Source of the DNA: CAYUNT01 sp964446285
GTDB taxonomy: Bacteria > Sumerlaeota > Sumerlaeia > SLMS01 > CAYUNT01
Length of the DNA stretch: 14,375 nt
Assembly: GCA_964446285.1 (NCBI GenBank)
Contig: CAYUNT010000116.1
Location: forward strand, 1-14,375
Reading direction: 5' to 3'
Shown: piece after piece, positions 6,782 to 13,804 of the stretch
Numbering within the stretch: the first letter of the stretch is position 1
Layout: every line of letters begins with the position of its first letter
Notes under the pieces: model-generated
The model's database searches: none
The model's input: only the letters and a program-made list of their open reading frames with translations
Told to the model about the DNA's origin: nothing
Translations under genes and position numbers: made by a program

Positions 6782-9008
6782 TATCGCCCAGGAGCGAAGG
6801 AAATTGCGTATCAATCGGCGGCCTTGGGCGGCGCTTCGGACGCGCGAGGCGTTCTTCCGCCTTGGCCGCCCGCAATTCCGCATCCTCAAGCGCCATCTCT
6901 GTTTTCTCCAGAACCACCTGCAATTGCGCCAGGCGCGCCGTCAGGTCCTCGATGCGGAATCGGTAAGCCTCTCGCTGCCTTGACGCTTGGCCCAGCTCCT
7001 CTTGCAGGCGCGCGATTTCCTGGCCCGCGTCGCGCAGATTTTGGCGTGCGGCCGCGCCCTTGGTGGGCAGCGGTTGCGAAGGCGCCAGCGCGCCAGGCAT
7101 AATGGGAGTTCCGCCATCCGCCACGGCCTCGAGCAGCGAAATCGGCTTGGGCGTGGCTTCCGAACTGGGCGGCGTTTCGATCAGGCACGGATTCGACCAG
7201 CCGCCCCAGATTTCCTCGCCCGCGCCAAGGTTTTCAAGGTCGTGGTTGTCCATCTGCACCTGCAGCACCAGGCGGAACGGCCCCGGCGAAATGTCGCGCA
7301 GCGGAAAGAGATAATCGTGCCAGCGCCGCGCGTCCGGATCGAAAGCGGGCAGCAAATGCTTGCGAAACAGGCGAATGGTCCGGCTCCCCTGCGTCAGTTT
7401 CAGGCTGAACTGAATCGGATACGCGCAGCGCAATCCCCGCAGCGTAGGTTCCGCCGTGATTCCAAAAGCGAATGCGGAATTGGGGCGCGCATCGAGGTCG
7501 AATACAATTTCCGACGGCGCGCGCAACGCCAGCGCCTCTCGTGGGATGCGATTGCGCCGCCACGTGGCGATGCGCACCGCCCGCCGCCAGGGCGAACGCA
7601 GTTTTCCCTCGGCGAAGCGCTCGATCAAATCCGCATACACAGGCGGCGATGCATGGCGGCGGTGCGCCTTCAGCACGCCATCGAGCAGCGCCAGGCGGTC
7701 GTAGGCGCGCGAGATGTCTTGCTGGCTCAGGCTCGGCAGGCGCAAGACGCTCACATCCGGATCGACCACCTGCGGAGTCCGCTCGTTCATTTCGATTTTT
7801 TCGCGGGCGATGGTTTCGCCCACTGGCGAACCCGGGACCGGAACCAAAATGCGCGTGCGGATTTCTATCGGGTCAAGGCTGTGGTTGAGTTCTACGGTGG
7901 CGTCGAGCAGCGCCGGAGTTTCGTGCGGCAGGCCGAGCAGATTCGTCGTAATCATTTCGATGCCGCGCTCGTCCAGCAGCTGGCGAAATTGCAGCAAGGC
8001 CGAATTTCCGAGGTTGCGGTTGGCGATCGTGCGGCGGAAGTGATCGTCGCCCACTTCGATGCCGAGCACAACGCGGTCGCATCCTGCCTCGTGGAGCAAA
8101 TCGAGCACGGCGGGCTTGGCCAGTTCGAGCGCCGTGGTGACCGTGAATGGGCGGCGCACCTCATCGGCCCATCCAGCGGAAAAATCGCGCAGCCAGGATT
8201 CTTCCCACGGGAACATGGAATCCACAAAGACAAAGCGCTCAGGATCGAAAGCGCCGGCCAATTGCGCGCCTTCCTCGACGACGGCCTGCGGGTTTCGCGC
8301 ACGATGTGCCGCAGGCGCCGCGCCTCCCGCGCCGCCCTGTCCTCCCCCTCCGCCCTGGCCGCCCGGTCCAGACGTTTGCATCATTGCGTAAAGCGGTTCG
8401 TGGCAAAAGGCGCAGCGGAACGGACATCCGCGGCTTGCGCCTATGGGCATTTCGCCGCCATTTAGCGAAAGGACATCGCGATACGGGAACAGATCGCGGG
8501 CGGGCGCGGGCAGCTGTTCCGCGGGAAAAGGCGGGCGCGGCGGAACGACTGTGGCCCCAGATGTTGGGTTGCGCAGAATCATTCCAGCAAGATTTGTGTA
8601 ACTCCCGCCGCCTGCCAGCGCCGCCGCAAATTCATCCAGCGCAGGCTCCCATTCCGCGGCGATGGCTGCGTCCAAAACCCTGCTGACAACGGCCTTTTCC
8701 GCGTGAAAGGACGCCCAGGTTCCGCATCCGGCCACGAGGGCTTGCGGGCGCAGCGCGCGAAATTGCTGAAGGAAATCCAGCGCGAAACCTTCCTGATCCA
8801 GAGCGATCATGGCCACCAGCAGGTTGGGTTCCGCGGCGGCCGCGCGGCGCAAAATATCCTGCGTCTGGCGAGGCGATTTCAGGTAGGCGCTTTCGACCTT
8901 CCATCCTCGCGCCCTCAGCATGGCCGCGGCTGTTCCGATTTCCAGCCAATCGGGAAAACGGTATTCCGAGCAAACCTCAGGATAAAAAAAGACGGCCTTC
9001 ATGGTCAT
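6774..9008 (-). CDS. B12-binding-type radical SAM protein with C-terminal beta-rich domain and coiled coil
   Basis: A 744-residue protein. Residues 1-150 look like a cobalamin-binding-like alpha/beta domain of the BchE/MiaB-neighbour type (EIGTAAAMLRARGWKVE, LVAGCGTWASFH). The radical SAM domain follows, with cluster motif C195-x3-C199-x2-C202 (GCPFRCAFC), so it should bind a [4Fe-4S] cluster and cleave S-adenosylmethionine. EVGDD, TTNLLGLPHET and RILVPVPGSP are typical later motifs of these enzymes. A Gly/Ala-rich insert (213-236) sits just after the cluster motif. Residues about 490-630 are beta-rich and end in WGGWSNPCLIE, like small sugar- or lipid-related beta-sandwich domains; this is inference. 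Residues about 650-721 form a coiled coil, followed by a basic KRRPRPP tail. The start ATG at 9008 has GGAGG 9 nt upstream; an ATG at 9002 also exists. It lies 25 nt after pgsA and overlaps the GT-C gene. The substrate is unknown; envelope lipid or glycan modification is a guess from the neighbours. Confidence 0.8.
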   Translation of the reverse strand: MTMKAVFFYPEVCSEYRFPDWLEIGTAAAMLRARGWKVESAYLKSPRQTQDILRRAAAAEPNLLVAMIALDQEGFALDFLQQFRALRPQALVAGCGTWASFHAEKAVVSRVLDAAIAAEWEPALDEFAAALAGGGSYTNLAGMILRNPTSGATVVPPRPPFPAEQLPAPARDLFPYRDVLSLNGGEMPIGASRGCPFRCAFCHEPLYAMMQTSGPGGQGGGGGQGGAGGAAPAAHRARNPQAVVEEGAQLAGAFDPERFVFVDSMFPWEESWLRDFSAGWADEVRRPFTVTTALELAKPAVLDLLHEAGCDRVVLGIEVGDDHFRRTIANRNLGNSALLQFRQLLDERGIEMITTNLLGLPHETPALLDATVELNHSLDPIEIRTRILVPVPGSPVGETIAREKIEMNERTPQVVDPDVSVLRLPSLSQQDISRAYDRLALLDGVLKAHRRHASPPVYADLIERFAEGKLRSPWRRAVRIATWRRNRIPREALALRAPSEIVFDLDARPNSAFAFGITAEPTLRGLRCAYPIQFSLKLTQGSRTIRLFRKHLLPAFDPDARRWHDYLFPLRDISPGPFRLVLQVQMDNHDLENLGAGEEIWGGWSNPCLIETPPSSEATPKPISLLEAVADGGTPIMPGALAPSQPLPTKGAAARQNLRDAGQEIARLQEELGQASRQREAYRFRIEDLTARLAQLQVVLEKTEMALEDAELRAAKAEERLARPKRRPRPPIDTQFPSLLGDNE

Positions 9009-9017
9009 GCGAGGGCG

Positions 9018-9022
9018 CCTCC
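9018..9022 (-). promoter_or_regulatory. Shine-Dalgarno sequence of the radical SAM gene
   Basis: On the minus strand GGAGG lies 9 nt before the ATG at 9008. This spacing favours that ATG over the in-frame ATG two codons later. Confidence 0.55.
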
Positions 9023-9033
9023 CGCCGTGGAAT

Positions 9034-9681
9034 TCAAACGGATTGGGTATTTACGCCTTCTTCCTGCAGAATGTCGCGATTGGCGGTCACATACAGCCAG
9101 CCGGACAAAAAGGTGAAAAGGATGCATATCCAGGCCAGAATCCATAGGATGGAACTGAAAATTATGTCTGCGAACCCATAGCGGACCAGCGGCACGTCCC
9201 ATACTCCCGCCGCGCGCGCGAAATCCCGGGCGGCCAGAAAGGTGATAGCCGTGATGATCGTAGCCATTTGCCACCCGGTTTTGTGTTTTCCCCAGCGAAT
9301 CGAATGAATCACGCGCCCCTGCACCGCCGCGAGCGAGCGCAAGCCTGTGATAAGAAACTCGCGAAACAAGATCACCACCACTACCCATCCAGGATACACG
9401 CGCAAATCCACAAAGGCCACAAAAGCCGAGCAAACCAGCAATTTGTCCGCCAGCGGATCAAGCAGTTTGCCAAGATTGCTCACCTGATTGCGTTCGCGCG
9501 CCAGCTTGCCGTCGTAATAATCGGTGATTGTTGCTCCGATCATCAGGATCAGCGCAGCCGTCCGGAATCCGCCAATAACCCATTCTCCGGAGGCCGGAAA
9601 GACCTGGTCGAACAACAGGCAAAATAAAAACCCAGGAACGATCAGGATTCGAAGAAGGCTAAGCTGGTTGGGGAGTGTCAT
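9034..9681 (-). CDS. pgsA: CDP-diacylglycerol--glycerol-3-phosphate 3-phosphatidyltransferase
   Basis: PgsA catalyses CDP-diacylglycerol plus glycerol-3-phosphate to phosphatidylglycerol phosphate and CMP, the committed step to phosphatidylglycerol and cardiolipin, in the inner membrane. From the ATG at 9681 the protein is 215 aa. It has the complete CDP-alcohol phosphatidyltransferase signature D57-G58-x2-A61-R62-x8-G71-x3-D75-x3-D79, preceded by ITDYYD. Several hydrophobic segments are visible, and the N-terminus MTLPNQLSLLRILIVP is typical of PgsA. The frame is open back to 9738, but those 19 extra residues do not fit the family, so I chose 9681 despite a weak ribosome binding site. It is the first gene of a likely operon with the radical SAM (25 nt gap) and GT-C genes. 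Its C-terminus has a further hydrophobic segment and a short polar tail. Confidence 0.92.
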   Translation of the reverse strand: MTLPNQLSLLRILIVPGFLFCLLFDQVFPASGEWVIGGFRTAALILMIGATITDYYDGKLARERNQVSNLGKLLDPLADKLLVCSAFVAFVDLRVYPGWVVVVILFREFLITGLRSLAAVQGRVIHSIRWGKHKTGWQMATIITAITFLAARDFARAAGVWDVPLVRYGFADIIFSSILWILAWICILFTFLSGWLYVTANRDILQEEGVNTQSV

Positions 9682-9774
9682 GGAGAGACTATATGGGCAT
9701 AACGAGAGTATGATGCGGCATGACCGCCCGTATGCCAAAATCCATATAACATTCGCCGCGCGGCGCGGCGGAAA

Positions 9775-9790
9775 AACCGTTGAAACGGTT
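9775..9790. repeat. Palindrome with two 7-bp arms
   Basis: AACCGTT and AACGGTT are perfect inverted arms around a GA dinucleotide. On the minus strand it is followed by a few T residues, so it could act as a small terminator, but its position upstream of pgsA makes a repeat element more likely. Confidence 0.55.
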
Positions 9791-9819
9791 CTCGAAGACA
9801 GTCCGCCGCTTCGAGTTCC

Positions 9820-9835
9820 CCGCGATAAATCGCGG
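9820..9835. repeat. Palindrome CCGCGAT-AA-ATCGCGG
   Basis: Two perfect 7-bp arms with an AA loop. It lies 29 bp after the previous palindrome, and I recall the two types occurring together as dispersed bacterial repeats. Function unknown. Confidence 0.55.
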
Positions 9836-9949
9836 AGCGAATGATAAAAGAGTCCTCAACTGCCTTGGCAGCGTCAACTTGAACAGCAGGTGCATATCGG
9901 TTTTCTGCAGGTTTTCCAGCTTGGTTTGAAAGGGGTGGATGAAAAGGCC

Positions 9950-10050
9950 GGCGCTGAAAGCGCCGAAGGAAACAGCCCAAGGCAAGCAAAGCGCCGCCCT
10001 GGGTTGTCGCGCCCCCGCAAATTCCCAAGCCCTGAATAGGGCGCAAGGAG
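9950..10050 (+). repeat. REP-like element, copy 1
   Basis: Begins with hairpin GGCGCTGAAAGCGCC (9950-9964), then GAAGGAAACAGCCCAAGGC, a short A/G-rich link and CGCCCTGGG (about 9995-10003). It ends with hairpin GCCCTGAATAGGGC (10029-10042) and GCAAGGAG. The same order of parts appears on the other strand at 10090-10185. Confidence 0.55.
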
Positions 10051-10089
10051 CACCGCGCGGAGGAATCCCGCCGTGCACGGATGAGTTCC

Positions 10090-10185
10090 TTTCAGCCCTT
10101 CAGGCTGAGGGGATTCTTCTTGCTATTCCCAGGGCGCCGCTCCGCTTGCCCTGGGCTTTTTCCTTTTCGCGCCTTTGGCGCTCTT
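10090..10185 (-). repeat. REP-like element, copy 2, inverted
   Basis: Read on the minus strand: hairpin GCGCCAAAGGCGC (10169-10181), then GAAAAGGAAAAAGCCCAGGGC, an A/G link, CGCCCTGGG, and hairpin AGCCTGAAGGGCT (10094-10106). It matches copy 1 in order and in most conserved blocks but differs in the stem sequences, which keep their pairing. Confidence 0.55.
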
Positions 10186-10252
10186 TTTCGCACACCTCAA
10201 GAATCTGCACAAAAGTAATAGGCGCCCCTTGAACAGCTCCTGCCTTGCGAAC

Positions 10253-12073
10253 CTATTGATTTCTGCCAAGGAGGCGGCGGATGTTTTGCTGAATGTCCTC
10301 CGAGATTTTCGGCAGCCTGGACGTAATGCGTTCGATAATCGCATCCACCTCGGCCAGATAATTGGCCAAGTGTCCCGTTTCGGCGTTTTCAGCAGGCGAA
10401 GGCGAAGTCAAATCCAGGCGCAAAAGCAGATTGCGAATCAAAGCGGCGGATTCGCGTTCGCGCTCGTTGAGCAGGGCCAGTTGGCGCCGCAATTGGAGGA
10501 CTTGGTCGAGACTGCGCGACAATTCCTCATCCAGCCGCATGAGATCGTATTCGTCCAAAGGCCGCTGGGACGCCGAAGCTATATCGCCCGCGGGCGGCAG
10601 CGGGCCTTCCATCTGGCGCGCAAGAATCGAAGTCTGGGTGTGGAGCCGGGAGGTCAGCGCCAGAAGCTCTTGCGCCATCCGGTCCGTGGACTTCCTTGGA
10701 GGCAGTTGCGGGACAGGCGGCTCCGCGGACGGGACGCTTTCTAAAACGGATGAGGGGGAAAGTTTTTCTGTTTCAGGTTCATCGGGAATTGGCTTTTCCA
10801 CTTCTTGAGCGGCCACGCTCGCTCGCGCTTCTGTTGCGGACAGGACTTCTTCGACAGCTGCCGCCGAGGGTTCCACCTTGGCTTCTTCGCCGGGCGGAAC
10901 AGCCTCTTGCGCCCCTGCCGCAGTTGCCGGGGACGCAGCGCCTGCAGCCGCCTCTTCCGCCATTTCTCTTCGAAGGGCTTCTGCAACGTCCTCAGGCGGC
11001 GTTTCCTCGACTGTGGCAATGTCTTCAGAGGACAATGACTTCGCTGGCTTGGCCTGTGCGACTGCCGGTTCGAGGGGGACTCCGCCTTCCGCCTGTTCCG
11101 CAGGCTCAACTTCCTCTGAAGGCGCCGCCTCGGCAGACCTGGCGGCGGCCATCGCCTCCAGTTCCTCGGCCGTTGGCGACAGCATGGCGATAGGGGTTTC
11201 GGGCGCGGAGGGCATCGGCACGGCCTCCGCCAATGCGACTTCCCCCCGAGAAGTCTCCTGGTCCGACATTGACAAGACAGGCGGCGGCGCTTCAGCGACT
11301 TCTTCCGCGCGCAAGGCCTTGGCCGCCTGAAATGCGTCTGGCGGAAGATTGGCCAGAAAGTCCTCTGGAAGATCGGTCAGCGTAACGACCGGCCCTGTGG
11401 CCTTGATGGCCGATTGCGCTGCCACGAGCAGCAGTTCCTCGGCGTTTCCCGGCCAGCTGTAACCGCGCAGCAATGCCAGAACACGCCGGTCCACGGATTC
11501 AGCGAGGCTCTGACCCGTTTCTCGGGCGCGTTGAAGGGCAAATCGCACAAGCGCCGGGATATCCTCGCGCCGCTCGCGAAGCGGCGGAATGTCAATGTGG
11601 GCTGTCGAAAGCAAATCCCGCAACTCGGGAAGCAGGTGCGAAGCCTCGCACAACGTCTCCAGGTCCATCGGGGTCGTAAGGATCAGGCGCACATCCGCCT
11701 GCACATCTTCCCCCGAAAGCGGATCGGTAAAAGCCTTGTCGAGCGCCATCTCGAGGATGGTGTATTGCATCTCGACCGGGAATTCGCGCACGAGGTTGAG
11801 GAAAAGCGTTCCCCCCTCGCATTTTCGTATTTGGCTGGAGAAATCCGGCGGAAGTTTCCAATTGGCGGTGATGCGCAGAAACTGCCGCGAGGCGCGCGGA
11901 CTGATTTGATGAATCATCCGGGCAGCCAGCGCGCGTTCCGTTCCTGCCTCGCCCGTAAGGAAAATAATACCCTCATCACTCAATGCCAGATTGGCGATCC
12001 GGGCATTGATTTCCCGCATCACCCGGGAAATCCCGGGCAATCCTCCCGTAAAAAGGGCGCTGGCTTCGCTCAT
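10253..12073 (-). CDS. Degenerate sigma-54-activator-like AAA+ protein with disordered linker and coiled-coil tail
   Basis: A 606-residue protein from the ATG at 12073 (the frame runs open to a TTG at 12172). Residues 1-245 clearly descend from the AAA+ domain of NtrC-type sigma-54 activators. The register is set by FLTGEAGTER, CEGGTLFLN, VRLILTTPMDLE, IPPLRERREDIP and YSWPGNAEEL. Every functional site is changed. Walker A GESGTGKE is GEAGTERA (41-48), Walker B LFLDE is LFLNL (90-94), the GAFTGA loop that touches sigma-54 is missing with its flanks, and both arginines of FREDLxxRL are gone. There is no Fis-type helix-turn-helix. Instead a Glu/Ala/Pro-rich, probably disordered segment (about 250-460) leads into a coiled coil (about 461-570) and a helical C-terminus. 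It should not hydrolyse ATP or activate sigma-54, and may be a scaffold or binding protein. It is separated from pgsA by the repeat region, so it is probably its own transcript. Confidence 0.78.
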   Translation of the reverse strand: MSEASALFTGGLPGISRVMREINARIANLALSDEGIIFLTGEAGTERALAARMIHQISPRASRQFLRITANWKLPPDFSSQIRKCEGGTLFLNLVREFPVEMQYTILEMALDKAFTDPLSGEDVQADVRLILTTPMDLETLCEASHLLPELRDLLSTAHIDIPPLRERREDIPALVRFALQRARETGQSLAESVDRRVLALLRGYSWPGNAEELLLVAAQSAIKATGPVVTLTDLPEDFLANLPPDAFQAAKALRAEEVAEAPPPVLSMSDQETSRGEVALAEAVPMPSAPETPIAMLSPTAEELEAMAAARSAEAAPSEEVEPAEQAEGGVPLEPAVAQAKPAKSLSSEDIATVEETPPEDVAEALRREMAEEAAAGAASPATAAGAQEAVPPGEEAKVEPSAAAVEEVLSATEARASVAAQEVEKPIPDEPETEKLSPSSVLESVPSAEPPVPQLPPRKSTDRMAQELLALTSRLHTQTSILARQMEGPLPPAGDIASASQRPLDEYDLMRLDEELSRSLDQVLQLRRQLALLNERERESAALIRNLLLRLDLTSPSPAENAETGHLANYLAEVDAIIERITSRLPKISEDIQQNIRRLLGRNQ

Positions 12074-12294
12074 GCCTGTTCCAGGCGGCGTATGCCCCAG
12101 TCTCTGGCTGTTCTCCGTCCGCGCCTGAAATCCTGGAAGGAAACGATCAGAAAATCTTCCTCTGGATTTCAACTTACAAGATCAGGCGGGCGGCAGCCCG
12201 TGGCATCCTTTCTGTTGCTAGGGCAGCCCCCCGCCGGGGTCAAGACGTTTCCCGCGCAATTCACGCAGCCAAAGACATTTGCGCACGATTTAGC

Positions 12295-12339
12295 CCAAAA
12301 AAGAACCGGGGCCATCCGCGCGCGGCGGACGGCCCCGGT
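12295..12339 (-). terminator. Rho-independent terminator of the secreted-protein gene
   Basis: On the minus strand a GC-rich hairpin has perfect 9-bp arms ACCGGGGCC and GGCCCCGGT (12331-12339 and 12305-12313), extended inward by a GC-rich part. It is followed by TCTTTTTT. It lies 60 nt after the stop at 12399 and upstream of the AAA+-like gene. Confidence 0.8.
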
Positions 12340-12398
12340 GATTTAGCAAAAAAGAGCTGAGGCAAAACGCGGGCAAAACCGCGCGCGCCGCGAGGCTC

Positions 12399-13115
12399 TT
12401 AGTCAACCATGAAGAAATCGACCGTTACCGGAACGGTGCTGAAGGCGGTTGTGCTGAAGGTGTAGGGCACTGTGTCGCTGTAAGTCCAGTTAGCGGAATT
12501 GAACACGTCCGTGCGAACGGCGGCGGGAGTGGTTTGCCCGCGCGCGCCCGTGTATGCATAGTTGTCGAAGTGAGCGACGGAAAATGCCGTGGAGCCATCG
12601 GTGAGGCCGCTGGGAAGAGCGGAATTGTTTGAGGTTGTGCAATCCGCATCCCAACCCGCTGTGCTATTGTTGTCCATGGCCGTTATGAAGGTTGGCGTGG
12701 CGGCTGCGCCTTGGAAAACCAGAAGCTGATCTCCGCCAACCGCGAAGTTCACGCCGCTGGCACCGCAGCCATAGGTGTCATTACGGACATAGGCGCCTGA
12801 TGTGGCGCCGGTGTCGTTATAGTAGGTAAGAATTGTGCCAGCGGGAATGTCCGAGGGCGCTGTCCATACCAGGCAGCCTTCGTTGGCTCGGAATCCACCA
12901 GCGGCATACCAGCCTGAATCGGTGAAAACCACTTCTGTGCCGGATCCCAATGCAACGAGCGGTGTCCAGGCGAAGCCTTTGGTGCCTGAGTCATGATTCA
13001 TGCCGAGGATAACGATGTCGCCCGCGGCCAGCGTAGTGGGCGCGGCCTGGGCTGTGGCGGCGAAGAGCGCCACAAGCGCCGTAAAAACGAAAACGCACGT
13101 GAATTTCGAACGCAT
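12399..13115 (-). CDS. Secreted protein with signal peptide and beta-sandwich-like domain, function unknown
   Basis: A 238-aa protein. Residues 1-24 are a classic signal peptide: basic MRSK, a hydrophobic core, then AQA before APTT, so cleavage after residue 24 is likely. The mature part starts with AAGDIVILGMNHDSGTKGFAW and contains GTEVVFTDSGWYA, CLVWTAPSDIPAGTILTYYND, GGDQLLVFQG and SALPSGLTDGSTAF. I recall this order of motifs from secreted proteins of many environmental bacteria, where the domain is often the N-terminal part of larger proteins, but I cannot name it. Here it is the whole protein and ends in VDFFMVD with no visible sorting signal or membrane anchor. It is rich in Thr, Ser, Gly and Ala with four cysteines. 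The ATG at 13115 has an AGGA just upstream and GGGAG further away. It is monocistronic, with its own terminator at 12295-12339. Confidence 0.75.
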   Translation of the reverse strand: MRSKFTCVFVFTALVALFAATAQAAPTTLAAGDIVILGMNHDSGTKGFAWTPLVALGSGTEVVFTDSGWYAAGGFRANEGCLVWTAPSDIPAGTILTYYNDTGATSGAYVRNDTYGCGASGVNFAVGGDQLLVFQGAAATPTFITAMDNNSTAGWDADCTTSNNSALPSGLTDGSTAFSVAHFDNYAYTGARGQTTPAAVRTDVFNSANWTYSDTVPYTFSTTAFSTVPVTVDFFMVD

Positions 13116-13371
13116 GATTCCTGTCTCCCGGAATAAAGTTTATGGGGCCGACTTGGCCTCCAGTCCTCCCCTTTGGCGCGAATGCGCAGCCATTGCTTTC
13201 TCCGGATGCCTGATCCGGCGCTGCTTGCGCGCCATCTCCGTGTGTAAAATCCGCCGCTTTGATCAGAAACTGCAAAAGGCAGCCGACTTAAGAACCTCCT
13301 GCGCAAAACTCCAGCAAATGACCCGTCCGGCTGGAATTTGTCCTGCCCTTAGGAGTTGCTGCCTCGCTGGG

Positions 13372-13384
13372 GGAGCGGCGCTCC
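13372..13384. repeat. Short GC-rich hairpin GGAGC-GGC-GCTCC
   Basis: A perfect 5-bp stem with a 3-nt loop, flanked by GCTGG on the left and CCAGC on the right (about 13365-13400). The style resembles dispersed repeat elements rather than a gene signal. Confidence 0.35.
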
Positions 13385-13716
13385 AACTTGCCCGAGCCAG
13401 CGGGTGGGCGCGTCTTTATACGTTTCCTCCTTTCCTCCGATCTTGAATTCGAAACTGGGTGGAAAGTTCAAGCACGGCAGAGACCGAAATGGATCGGAAA
13501 AGGATCAAACTTCTCTGGTGAAAAAGAGCGAACTCCTAAGTGGACCGTGAATCAAGTCATCTTTTCCCTAGGGGTCTCTCATGCCCACTTTGACCTTGCG
13601 CATCATAGCGAATCACACGCGCGGAGTCAGCACGACTGCCTAGGCGTTTCAGGTTGACCTAAAATGTGCGCCGAAGGGAAATCAAGTTTATGTTAAAGAT
13701 TGCAGTTCAAGGACTC

Positions 13717-13754
13717 TGCGCCGAAAGTCCTTTTGCGAAAAAGGCTCCGGCGCA
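13717..13754. ncRNA. Two-part hairpin with GCGA tetraloop
   Basis: The outer stem TGCGCCG (13717-13723) pairs with CGGCGCA (13748-13754). An internal loop of AAAGT opposite CTC follows. The inner stem CCTTTT (13729-13734) pairs with AAAAGG (13739-13744) around GCGA, a GNRA-type loop when read on the plus strand. It could be part of a structured RNA or of a mobile repeat. The RNA type is a guess. Confidence 0.3.
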
Positions 13755-13804
13755 AATTGCCGGGTGCGGATGCGTGGACCATTGCCCCAATCCAGATTAA
13801 ATAG

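Larger units (their letters stand above)
9682..10252. other. Palindrome-rich intergenic region, no gene
   Basis: A 571-nt gap between pgsA and the AAA+-like gene. Open frames here are short and resemble no known protein. It contains at least seven short palindromes at 9775-9790, 9820-9835, 9860-9871, 9950-9964, 10029-10042, 10094-10106 and 10169-10181. Two of the intervening blocks are related and inverted with respect to each other. The region looks like a cluster of REP-like dispersed elements. Confidence 0.65.

Noticed and set aside
6987..8465. 492-codon open frame on the plus strand opposite the radical SAM gene
   Set aside because: It is antisense to a gene with clear motifs, is Arg/Ala/Gln-rich as expected for the shadow of GC-rich codons, and resembles no family.
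9689..10078. Open frames on the minus strand in the pgsA upstream region
   Set aside because: They run through several palindromes of the repeat cluster and match no family.
9682..10252. CRISPR-like array suggested by the repeated palindromes
   Set aside because: The repeats differ in sequence and spacing, no direct repeat of constant length alternates with unique spacers, and no cas gene is near.
11414..12346. 310-codon plus-strand frame opposite the AAA+-like gene
   Set aside because: The opposite strand carries recognisable AAA+ motifs; this frame runs through the terminator hairpin at 12305-12339 and has no known motif.
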